A stretch of 50,739 bases of DNA. Origin: Nitrosospira sp. Lineage in GTDB: Bacteria > Pseudomonadota > Gammaproteobacteria > Burkholderiales > Nitrosomonadaceae. The DNA lies in NCBI GenBank assembly GCA_013450215.1, contig JACDSH010000012.1, forward strand, positions 1 to 50,739, read 5' to 3'. The translations under genes and the position numbers were made by a program. The notes beneath the pieces are model-generated. The model searched no databases, was not told the DNA's origin, and worked only from the letters and a program-made list of their open reading frames with translations. This document shows positions 1 to 7,282 of the stretch, piece after piece (positions within the stretch are counted from its first letter, which is position 1; each line of letters begins with the position of its first letter).

Positions 1-2
1 AA

Positions 3-401
3 TCTCCGGACGGGGTGACATTGCTGCCGCTGGAAAAATTACTGGCAGAATCAGACATCATCAGTCTGCATCTCCCCTACAGCACATCGACCCACCACCT
101 ACTCAACGCTGAATCCTTTGCTCGCATGAAGACTGGCGCAATCGTAATCAATGCCGCTCGGGGCGGCCTTATTGATGAGTCCGCACTAGAAGAGGCGCTC
201 AATTCTGGAAAGCTTGGTATGGCCGCGCTCGATGTTTTTGAACAGGAGCCTTATCTTGGTCCACTACTCAAATGTAATAATATAATTTTGACCTCTCACA
301 TCGGCTCTCTTGCAAGAGAGGCTCGTCAACGGATGGAGATCGAAGCCGCGGAGAATCTTCTCCAGGGGTTGATCAGAGCAGGTTTAATGGAGAACCTATA
401 G
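3..401 (+). CDS. D-isomer-specific 2-hydroxyacid dehydrogenase, C-terminal part (cut by window edge)
   Basis: This is the C-terminal part of an NAD-dependent D-2-hydroxyacid dehydrogenase of the phosphoglycerate-dehydrogenase type. The frame is open to the left edge, so the real start lies outside the window and the in-frame GTG at 15 is not a start. Family signatures are clear: SDIISLHLP, then KTGAIVINAARGG with the substrate-binding Arg, LDVFEQEP with the Glu of the relay, and ILTSHIGS with the catalytic His. There is no ACT domain after the catalytic part, so this resembles short SerA-like enzymes found in polysaccharide and secondary pathways rather than full-length SerA. The next gene begins 3 bp after the stop, so the two are probably co-transcribed. 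The substrate is unknown. Confidence 0.85.
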   Translation, partial: SPDGVTLLPLEKLLAESDIISLHLPYSTSTHHLLNAESFARMKTGAIVINAARGGLIDESALEEALNSGKLGMAALDVFEQEPYLGPLLKCNNIILTSHIGSLAREARQRMEIEAAENLLQGLIRAGLMENL

Positions 402-404
402 ATA

Positions 405-1337
405 ATGAACTCTGACAAAATTGCCATCGTATTCGGCGCCAGCGGATTTCTTGGAAGTCATGTGGCTGATGCGCTGTCATCTGCTGGTTATAAGGTACGT
501 TTATTTGATCGCTGCCTCTCGCCTTATCTCAGTCCCGATCAGGAGATGATCATCGGTGACATCATGGACTTAAACCAGGTGGTAGAGGCGACTCGTGGGG
601 CGAGCGTGGTCTACAACTTCGCAGCCATCGCCGATATTGATGAAGCACACAACAATCCACTCGCCACCGCAAGCGTCAATGTCCTGGGTAATATGCATGT
701 CCTGGAGGCGGCCCGCCTTGCAGGTGCCCATCGTTTTGTTTTCGCCAGCACCATCTACGTCTACTCCGAGTCCGGCTCCTTCTACCGAGCGAGTAAGCAA
801 GCTGCAGAGCGCTTTATCGAGACCTATCATGAGCGTTACGGGCTAGAGTACAGCATCTTGCGGTATGGATCTCTGTACGGCAGACGTGCCGATACCCGCA
901 ACGGCATCTACCGCATGCTGCAGGAGGCGGTGGAGCATCACTCGATTACTTATCAAGGTAGCGGTGAGGCGATCCGTGAGTACATTCACGTTGAAGATGC
1001 CGCGCGGATGAGCGTGCAAGTACTGGCCCCTGAGTTTGCCAACCGACATCTGATCCTAACCGGGCAAGAGCGTCTACGCATCAAAGAGGTCATGACCATG
1101 ATCTCTGAAATTATGCCGTGGAAGGTAGACCTGAACTTTGATGAGGGCAATGCGTTACACCACTACGAAATAACGCCCTATGCATTTCAACCCCGTGTCG
1201 GTCGAAAGTTGGTGCTCAACGAGCATGTTGACCTAGGACAAGGTCTGCTCGACTGCCTCAGGGATATCCATACAGCCTTGCATCACTCGGGGGATAACGA
1301 TGACGCCACGCCAGCAGTATCTGACAATAGGGCATGA
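405..1337 (+). CDS. NAD-dependent epimerase/dehydratase (extended SDR family)
   Basis: An extended short-chain dehydrogenase/reductase of the sugar-nucleotide epimerase/dehydratase group, 310 aa. The N-terminal Rossmann motif is FGASGFLGS (about residues 9-17), with a conserved NFAA after the fourth strand. The active site has ST in FASTIYVY and a Tyr-x3-Lys in FYRASK. REYIHVEDAA, near residue 190, is typical of UDP-glucose 4-epimerase-like enzymes. Substrates of this family are usually nucleotide sugars, but the specific one cannot be read here. The ATG at 405 follows the dehydrogenase stop closely, and the gene overlaps the HAD phosphatase by 4 bp (ATGA), which implies translational coupling. 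A ceramide-reductase-type role, suggested by the lipid locus next door, is less likely because that locus is on the other strand. Confidence 0.85.
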   Translation: MNSDKIAIVFGASGFLGSHVADALSSAGYKVRLFDRCLSPYLSPDQEMIIGDIMDLNQVVEATRGASVVYNFAAIADIDEAHNNPLATASVNVLGNMHVLEAARLAGAHRFVFASTIYVYSESGSFYRASKQAAERFIETYHERYGLEYSILRYGSLYGRRADTRNGIYRMLQEAVEHHSITYQGSGEAIREYIHVEDAARMSVQVLAPEFANRHLILTGQERLRIKEVMTMISEIMPWKVDLNFDEGNALHHYEITPYAFQPRVGRKLVLNEHVDLGQGLLDCLRDIHTALHHSGDNDDATPAVSDNRA

Positions 1338-1975
1338 GCACGAGGAACTGGCAGGCCATCATATTCGATTTTGATGGTGTGGTGGTTGAGTCAGGAGACA
1401 TTAAGACTCAGGCATTCGCTGATCTCTACCGGCCTCATGGTGAGGCGGTCACATCCGCCGTGGTTGAGTACCACAAAGCTCATGGTGGTATGTCGCGCTA
1501 CCAAAAGTTCCGCTACTTTCAACAGCACCTGCTAGGCAAGCCACCTCTGACAGTGGAAGAGGAGCAGGAACTGGATCAACAGTTCTCTAAACGAGTGGTC
1601 GAGTCCGTCATTGATAGCCAGGCGGTACCCGGTGCAAATGAGTTCATCCGTCAGCAAGCATCTCTTATACCGCTATTTGTAGCCTCTGGCACACCGGAAA
1701 CAGAGCTCATTACCATCGTCACACGCCGCGGCCTAGCACCCTACTTTGTCGAGGTACGAGGCTCCCCCACATCGAAGCAGACCTTGATCGCAGATATTCT
1801 GTCGGCCCACTCCCTCACCCCTGAGCATGTTTTAATGATCGGTGATGCTCTGATTGACTACCAGAGTGCAGATCTGAATGGTGTCTCGTTCCTGGGCCGG
1901 GTGCGCGCTGGAGATGACAACCCATTCCCGCCACAAGTTGAAACAGTGGTCGATCTGAATTCTTTACTTACCTGA
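1334..1975 (+). CDS. HAD-superfamily hydrolase, phosphoglycolate-phosphatase-like
   Basis: A 213-aa haloacid-dehalogenase-superfamily phosphatase with a helical cap. Motif I is FDFDGVVVES (nucleophile Asp near residue 12), motif II is the Ser of VASGT, motif III is the Lys in TSKQTL, and motif IV is GDALIDYQSA with its acidic pair. The cap lies between motifs I and II, as in subclass C1 enzymes such as phosphoglycolate phosphatase and beta-phosphoglucomutase. It is the last gene of the plus-strand cassette. With a dehydrogenase and an SDR it could dephosphorylate a sugar phosphate or a modified glycerate or sugar intermediate. The substrate is not determined by sequence. The next gene is convergent, 47 bp away. 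Confidence 0.85.
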   Translation: MSTRNWQAIIFDFDGVVVESGDIKTQAFADLYRPHGEAVTSAVVEYHKAHGGMSRYQKFRYFQQHLLGKPPLTVEEEQELDQQFSKRVVESVIDSQAVPGANEFIRQQASLIPLFVASGTPETELITIVTRRGLAPYFVEVRGSPTSKQTLIADILSAHSLTPEHVLMIGDALIDYQSADLNGVSFLGRVRAGDDNPFPPQVETVVDLNSLLT

Positions 1976-2022
1976 TTGGCTGACAGTATAAGGGTGCACG
2001 GATTCAACCCATGTGACCAGCA

Positions 2023-2991
2023 TCAACGCAGCACACCCTTTCTCAATAATTGCCAAAGAATTTTATAGCCCCATAATACGGGATGTCGTCTCAGCATGGG
2101 GGTGATCTCGACATGTACCCCGGTATGTCGTTCGATCTTCCAAGCGGCATAGCTTACGCAATCTCGGAAGGTAAATGCCGCCTTCGTCAGTCTCAGAACT
2201 GACAGAACTCTGCCTTGCCAGCGGCGCAGCCGCCAGTTCCGCAGTGATCGTTGTTGCTCTGCCTCATCAGCCAAGCAGCGGTAAGTTCCATCCTGCATGG
2301 CCTCCATTTTTTCCATCAGCATCGGCAAAGCCTGTGCCGTCAGTCTTGTGTAGTCCTCAAGATTCAGTTGGGTCAGTTGGTGGGCTCGTGTCTCCCTCTC
2401 GGTTCGAAGTTCTGCCCCATAGGTCAGAGATAATCCCTTGGTCCAGATCTCTTCTGCAGTCACCGTGCATGACCCCAGTGATGGGATGCTCGACCCGAGG
2501 AATGTTACCACCGCATGGGCTAACGCATGATGGATGCGATGTCGAGTGGCGTCATCTCTCACATGCATCAGCCGTGTGGGCTGAGCAAAACGAGCCCACA
2601 GATAGGGATGGAACCAATCGCGAGTACCCTGTTCAAAATCCGCCATTGATACCACTGCATACTTTGCGCGAAACTTCTTCTCCTGATCCGATGCCTCCAG
2701 ATAGAAAACGTTCGGCGCCAGCCATGCATTGAGATGTCGCAAGAGATGCTCCGGGTAGGCACGACTATAGTCATCCACCACAACATAAAAATCAACAACC
2801 CCATCAGCTGCATCTTGCGAGCGTAGGCATGATCCATAAAGAATCACCGCATCCAGCGATACACCGAAGCGCGCAATCAGCTCATCGACCAGGATCGAGA
2901 AGTCTGTCGGTACCGCCCTAGAACTCATGGATGCCATCTCCAGAATTAAGCTATCTGGGAGATGTCGACTTGATACCGACACAGAGTCCAT
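2023..2991 (-). CDS. Tam41-like nucleotidyltransferase, putative lipid cytidylyltransferase
   Basis: A 322-aa protein without an obvious membrane segment. Residues about 47-80 carry a polymerase-beta-type nucleotidyltransferase signature: ILYGSCLRSQ, about ten residues, then VVDFYVVVDDY. This GS...VDFxxxVDD pattern resembles the Tam41/Mmp37 family, whose mitochondrial members make CDP-diacylglycerol from phosphatidate and CTP. The assignment rests on the motif only; the rest is not recognised. It is the last gene of the minus-strand lipid locus, 5 bp after a lipid kinase. A plausible role is therefore to activate the phosphorylated lipid made by that kinase with CTP. A general nucleotidyltransferase-fold protein with another substrate is the alternative. 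Confidence 0.6.
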   Translation of the reverse strand: MDSVSVSSRHLPDSLILEMASMSSRAVPTDFSILVDELIARFGVSLDAVILYGSCLRSQDAADGVVDFYVVVDDYSRAYPEHLLRHLNAWLAPNVFYLEASDQEKKFRAKYAVVSMADFEQGTRDWFHPYLWARFAQPTRLMHVRDDATRHRIHHALAHAVVTFLGSSIPSLGSCTVTAEEIWTKGLSLTYGAELRTERETRAHQLTQLNLEDYTRLTAQALPMLMEKMEAMQDGTYRCLADEAEQQRSLRNWRLRRWQGRVLSVLRLTKAAFTFRDCVSYAAWKIERHTGVHVEITPMLRRHPVLWGYKILWQLLRKGVLR

Positions 2992-2996
2992 TATTA

Positions 2997-4007
2997 TTAT
3001 GCGTTTGTAGTTGTATCACCCGGTACCAGGAAGGTAACCGGCCCAGCTGCAGAAATACGTAGCGGCCCATCTTGACTTGTTGCCCGGTAAAACTCACCGT
3101 CGATGATGTAATCATCATCCATCAGTATCTCTAGTACGTTAGTATTATGACTGTGATATCCATCCTGCTCCTTGAGGGCCGCACTATGGCCTGATAGTAG
3201 AAGCCGTAATGCGTGCCAAGGAGGGCTCTTCTGTTGCTCAACATATGTAACATGCAGAGGTTCTTTCTCCCGCCCCCAGTAGGGGCGCATACCGAACAAC
3301 AATCGGTCAAGAGCACTGACAAAGAGGAGTAGATAGGTTCCTTTATGAGTCAGACCATTCTTATCGGTGATTGACATCTGAGTCGGCGCCCATAGCCCAG
3401 TCCTTCGTCCAAGAATCACTCCAACAAGATATCCCAACATGATGATTCCAGAGTAAGCCTCCCCGGTGATGCCAGACTGCTTAACTTGGCTCCGAGAGAG
3501 TATCACGGCATGCGCAATCAGACCGACACCAAAGAACATGCCATAAACCTTAGTGGTCCCAGGTTGCTCAATAGAAAGTACCGGGCGTTGCAATAACAGA
3601 GGGGTAGACCGCTCCAATAAACAATCTCTCAATCGCCGCAAGATGGACTCTGGTGTACTCATCATCCCAAGATCCAGCGCAATCATATTAGTGGTGCCCC
3701 CAGGAACGATTGTCAGAACCGGCCACTTTACAGGCTGTGATATAAAGAGGTGGGTCAACACTGCCTGAACTGTTCCATCACCACCAATGATTACCAGCAA
3801 ATCAATATCGGCCTTCAAGAGGGCATCCATCGATGCACTGATCTCCGGTTTATCCGATGCTTCCAAACAAATCGAGGCGGAAATCTCCGCAAGAATATTT
3901 CTCACCACATCAATATTCTTGCGGATACGGCCACTGCGAGGATTTAAAAGAAATCCAACCTTGGCCGTTCCAGAAGCTAATCTATCGATCTGTGACTGCT
4001 CTACCAT
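2997..4007 (-). CDS. Diacylglycerol-kinase-family lipid kinase
   Basis: A 336-aa soluble or peripheral lipid kinase of the DAGK catalytic-domain family (YegS/DgkB/ceramide-kinase-like). Visible motifs are FLLNPRSGR near residue 20, the nucleotide-binding IIGGDGTVQAV near residue 75, and VPGGTTNMIALDLG near residue 103. The C-terminal half has the family beta-sandwich features, with IDGEFYR near the end. These enzymes transfer phosphate from ATP to diacylglycerol, sphingosine or ceramide. The ATG start has AGGA a few bases upstream, and a roughly 200-bp gap separates it from lptG, which leaves room for an internal promoter. Next to an acyltransferase, LptF/G and a Tam41-like protein, a ceramide- or diacylglycerol-type substrate is inferred. 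Confidence 0.85.
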   Translation of the reverse strand: MVEQSQIDRLASGTAKVGFLLNPRSGRIRKNIDVVRNILAEISASICLEASDKPEISASMDALLKADIDLLVIIGGDGTVQAVLTHLFISQPVKWPVLTIVPGGTTNMIALDLGMMSTPESILRRLRDCLLERSTPLLLQRPVLSIEQPGTTKVYGMFFGVGLIAHAVILSRSQVKQSGITGEAYSGIIMLGYLVGVILGRRTGLWAPTQMSITDKNGLTHKGTYLLLFVSALDRLLFGMRPYWGREKEPLHVTYVEQQKSPPWHALRLLLSGHSAALKEQDGYHSHNTNVLEILMDDDYIIDGEFYRATSQDGPLRISAAGPVTFLVPGDTTTNA

Positions 4008-4164
4008 CTATCCTAACCAGTACACGACTTAAAATCTGAACAGCCATTTTTTCTTTACCCCGACAGATAACACTCGCCAAATGCTGCCGTAAATTGCCCT
4101 GACCGGACCAAATACAACAATCAATCGCTAAATAGGGCAAGGACAGAGAATGAGTAATCTATCG

Positions 4165-4170
4165 ATTATA
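4165..4170 (-). promoter_or_regulatory. Candidate -10 element upstream of the lipid kinase
   Basis: On the minus strand this is a perfect TATAAT in the 208-bp gap between lptG and the lipid kinase. No good -35 hexamer lies 16-18 bp upstream and there is no extended TG. It may be an internal promoter for the kinase and Tam41-like pair, but support is weak. Confidence 0.25.
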
Positions 4171-4215
4171 ACCGAACCACAATCACAGCTACGGATGAGC
4201 TTTTTACAGGTGATC

Positions 4216-5280
4216 CTAAAAAAACCGTCGCAGCCAGAGACTGGCCATGGTAATCAGCACCAATCCCGGGATCAGGGCGGTCAATAGTGGATTGAAGTTT
4301 AGCCGCAAACCAGTATTTGCAATAATCTGATCAACTAGATAAATGCCCACCCCCATTAAGGCAGCGAGTACCATCTTCCTACCAAGACCTGTTCTCGCCG
4401 AACTCAGGACAAAGGGTATTGAAAATAGCAGCATCGCGATGGTTGTCAGTGCACCACCCATCTTTCGCCACAAGGCCATCGAATAGGCATCCGCCTCCTG
4501 ACCTGTATCACGCAAGAAGCTGACATGCTGAAACAGTTCGGTAGGAGAGAGGCTCTCGGGTGATTTATTCAGGGTCGATATATCTTCTGGATTCACGAAT
4601 GATTTCCAGAGAATTGAGCTTGCATTCGCCGACTCAACTCTCTCTCCAGTAAATGTCTTTGTGATGACATCATTCAGCTCCCAGAGATTATCATCAATAA
4701 CGATGGCATACTTGGCATGGGTGTAAGTCACCAAGAAACCATTACGATCAAAGTGCATCAGCTCGATATTCTCCGCTCTCTTGTCTCCCTGCATCTCACC
4801 AATGCGTAATATATTCTGCTCATCCCGAGTCCAGATACCCAACCCCTTGCCCAACTCTGTAGTCTTTCCAAGTGCAGCTGCCTGATTTGAGAAGGCTTTC
4901 TGTTGAAGGTATGGTGCAACAAACTGCTCCAGTACAGCAATAAATAGTAACAGCGCCAGCCCAACCCCGAGCGGGGCAAGACTGATACGAGTAGGGGAGA
5001 GCCCTGCCACCCGTAACGCGGTTAATTCCAGATTAACTGCTAACCGTCCCAGAGCAAAGACAGTTCCCAATAATGCGATAAAGGGCGCAAGCTGAATAAA
5101 TCTACGTGGCAATAAGAAGCTCGTATCCAAGAGCGCATCCTGCACACGGTAAGTCCCTGTCCCAACTTTACCTAGTTGCTCCAGTAAATCGAGAAAAGAG
5201 AACGCAGGTAGAATCACCGCAGTGGCAACGACCAGTCCGATCAGAACCTGAAGAGTCAGATAACGGTTAATGATTGTCAT
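4216..5280 (-). CDS. lptG: LptG-family permease (LPS-transport-type inner-membrane protein)
   Basis: A 354-aa YjgP/YjgQ-family permease. N-terminal transmembrane segments (INRYLTLQVLIGLVVATAV and the stretch around residues 55-120) are followed by a periplasmic beta-jellyroll of about 150 residues and three C-terminal helices, the standard LptG layout and length. The start overlaps the stop of the LptF-type gene by 4 bp (ATGA). In canonical systems LptF and LptG form the inner-membrane heterodimer of the LptB2FG ABC transporter that extracts lipopolysaccharide and passes it to LptC. Here the pair lies inside a lipid-synthesis locus and not beside pepA. It may therefore be a paralogue that exports another lipid; the sequence alone does not settle this. 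Confidence 0.85.
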   Translation of the reverse strand: MTIINRYLTLQVLIGLVVATAVILPAFSFLDLLEQLGKVGTGTYRVQDALLDTSFLLPRRFIQLAPFIALLGTVFALGRLAVNLELTALRVAGLSPTRISLAPLGVGLALLLFIAVLEQFVAPYLQQKAFSNQAAALGKTTELGKGLGIWTRDEQNILRIGEMQGDKRAENIELMHFDRNGFLVTYTHAKYAIVIDDNLWELNDVITKTFTGERVESANASSILWKSFVNPEDISTLNKSPESLSPTELFQHVSFLRDTGQEADAYSMALWRKMGGALTTIAMLLFSIPFVLSSARTGLGRKMVLAALMGVGIYLVDQIIANTGLRLNFNPLLTALIPGLVLITMASLWLRRFF

Positions 5281-6353
5281 CGACGCAGAAGCATCCTCTG
5301 ATCAGGACTGGATGAAAGCAAGCCAAACGCGGCAATGAGCATCAGAGCATATAACCACCACACCCCGGGCAGGCTGCCGACGGTGCCTTGCTCGACCCAA
5401 GTCTGAGCCAATCCTCCTAGGATGTAATACATCGCGAAGACCATGGCGGCTAGGAAGAGGTGCTTCTCACCCTTGTCCTGGCGGGGCGAAGAACGAGTGA
5501 ATGCGATGGCGATCAAGGCCAGCAGGATCGTTCCGATCGGTCGTGAGAGTCTCCACTGCAACTCGGCAATGTCACGAGACTGGTCTGAACCTGCTAAGTG
5601 CCAACTGGTAGCAGACTTACGTGCATAACCCGCTGAACTACCTTTATCAGTGAAATATACTAACTTGTCGAACTGAGCGATGGTGTCTTTCGCGGTCGAG
5701 TGCATGAACCGGTAGACATAACCATCAGATAGATGGATTTGGGACCGCTGTCCGATCTGAAATTTCTGCTGCCAACCCTCCTTGGCCACAATGATCTCAC
5801 TGCTGTCACCCTTATTGACATAATGGAATACATTCCTCATCTGCTTGTCAGGGCCATCCTTGCTCTGAATATAAATGACTCGACCACTCCCCTCACTTCC
5901 ATAAAAACGCCCAGCCTGGAATCGGTCCGTATTTAACTCTGCCTCTGCCTGCACATTCAGCGAAAAATTTTCCTGATAAGCCCAAGGCCGTACGAAAATT
6001 GACAAAAGGCCGATGATGATTCCGATCGGAATGGCAACCATCAGAACGGCGTAGATTATGCGACGGTCACTGACTCCGGCAGAGCGTAATACATTGATCT
6101 CCTGGTCCCGGTGCAGCCTTCCAAGACCAATAACGATAGCAACATACAACGCCAACTGCATCAGCACATCTAGTGATATAACCGTCTTCAGCATGACCAG
6201 CTTTAGCATGGCCATAACACCAAGAGACTCGGTCAGCGCCCCCGCCAGGAAACGTCCACTGACGAAGCTTGCATACAACCCCGCCAGTATCACGATAATC
6301 ACCACAAACGGTATAAGTAGCTCGCGTATGATATACCGTTCTATTATTTTCAC
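5277..6353 (-). CDS. lptF: LptF-family permease (LPS-transport-type inner-membrane protein)
   Basis: A YjgP/YjgQ-family permease of about 358 aa with N-terminal helices (IIRELLIPFVVIIVILAGLY), a central periplasmic jellyroll domain (roughly residues 125-250) and C-terminal helices containing LSRPIGTILLALIAIAF. I place the start at the GTG at 6353, giving VKIIERYIIREL, because family members begin directly with this amphipathic helix and a purine-rich AAGGTGG lies just upstream. An in-frame GTG at 6389, one base from the preceding stop, would add 12 unusual residues. It is coupled to the LptG-type gene by a 4-bp overlap. It is expected to pair with LptG and an LptB ATPase, which is not in the window. 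Confidence 0.8.
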   Translation of the reverse strand: MKIIERYIIRELLIPFVVIIVILAGLYASFVSGRFLAGALTESLGVMAMLKLVMLKTVISLDVLMQLALYVAIVIGLGRLHRDQEINVLRSAGVSDRRIIYAVLMVAIPIGIIIGLLSIFVRPWAYQENFSLNVQAEAELNTDRFQAGRFYGSEGSGRVIYIQSKDGPDKQMRNVFHYVNKGDSSEIIVAKEGWQQKFQIGQRSQIHLSDGYVYRFMHSTAKDTIAQFDKLVYFTDKGSSAGYARKSATSWHLAGSDQSRDIAELQWRLSRPIGTILLALIAIAFTRSSPRQDKGEKHLFLAAMVFAMYYILGGLAQTWVEQGTVGSLPGVWWLYALMLIAAFGLLSSSPDQRMLLRR

Positions 6354-6389
6354 GCGCACCCCACCACCACCTTCATAGCAAAGAGACAC

Positions 6390-7238
6390 TCATGCGGCCG
6401 GATGCCGATCTTTGGTCTCACTCCCACCTTGGAAGGATAATGCCTCTCCCGCCAGGATCGACTCAACGAGCATCATATCTTCAACCTTGTCGACATCGAC
6501 ACCCGCCTGTGGGTAAGGCAGTGTCACTGTCCGTACCTTAACGCCGACCCTGGACGAGACCGCATTCAGTGCCTGGTCAAGTGTCAGCTGCCCCATCAGG
6601 TAGGAGAGAACTGCTCCCGGGCCAAGAACCTGTGAAACCAAGCGCCAAGGGCGCTTACGCAGATCTTCAGCCCTCTGCCAGAATGTGACCAGATCTCGTC
6701 CACGATGATTAAAAAAAGCATAAAGATTGCATCCACAGATCCCGCCATCACGTAACCGTATCACCGTACGCCTCGTTCCCGGAAAAGCAACATCGACATC
6801 CGCATGTTTAACCACCCCCACCGTGGCATCACTATCCATCGCAGAGGACTCACGTAAAAAATAGCGGATAATTGCAGGGGTGAGTAGCGCATGATCAGCC
6901 GTCGTTAATAATACCGGCGAGTCATTGACCATCTGAGACAGGCCACTATTGGCACTACGACTTGGCGAGTCCAAGTTCGGTAGCCAGCTGACACGGCCCG
7001 ACTCTATCCGCTTCTGCAGCTCCGGGCAGTCTGGGAGAACAGATGCGGGGGGGCCGCATATAACAATCTTGTCTATTATCTCGCTCGACTCCAGCGCATC
7101 CAATACCCGGATGATCATCGGCCTTCCAGCAATCGGTGCAATTGCCTTACAGGCAGTGCCTGCCCTGCTCGCCACTGGGTCGTGAGTGGTCCGATCCGCC
7201 GCCAGCACCAGAGCACTAAACCGAACTGTCTGATTCAT
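6390..7238 (-). CDS. MobA-like NTP transferase domain protein
   Basis: A 282-aa nucleotidyltransferase-fold protein of the GT-A/MobA-like type. It starts FSALVLAADR and has CKAIAPIAGRPMIIRVLDAL, which gives the conserved Lys and GRPM of sugar- and cofactor-nucleotidyltransferases. The usual glycine-rich loop (LAGGxGxR) is replaced by a longer loop, LAADRTTHDPVASRAG. A TTADHALL segment near residue 113 matches the metal-binding Asp strand. The substrate is unknown. It sits between the GNAT-type acyltransferase and LptF, ending directly before the LptF-type reading frame. It could build the head group of the lipid made here, for example as a CDP- or other nucleotide-activated precursor, but this is inference. 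ATG start at 7238. Confidence 0.7.
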   Translation of the reverse strand: MNQTVRFSALVLAADRTTHDPVASRAGTACKAIAPIAGRPMIIRVLDALESSEIIDKIVICGPPASVLPDCPELQKRIESGRVSWLPNLDSPSRSANSGLSQMVNDSPVLLTTADHALLTPAIIRYFLRESSAMDSDATVGVVKHADVDVAFPGTRRTVIRLRDGGICGCNLYAFFNHRGRDLVTFWQRAEDLRKRPWRLVSQVLGPGAVLSYLMGQLTLDQALNAVSSRVGVKVRTVTLPYPQAGVDVDKVEDMMLVESILAGEALSFQGGSETKDRHPAA

Positions 7239-7282
7239 CTTAAATTTCCATTACTGATATTTTCTGTGAGGTCGCTGGCGAC

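Noticed and set aside
2175-2732. 185-codon plus-strand frame opposite the Tam41-like gene
   Set aside because: It is antisense to a gene with a clear nucleotidyltransferase motif and has no recognisable domain or ribosome-binding site.
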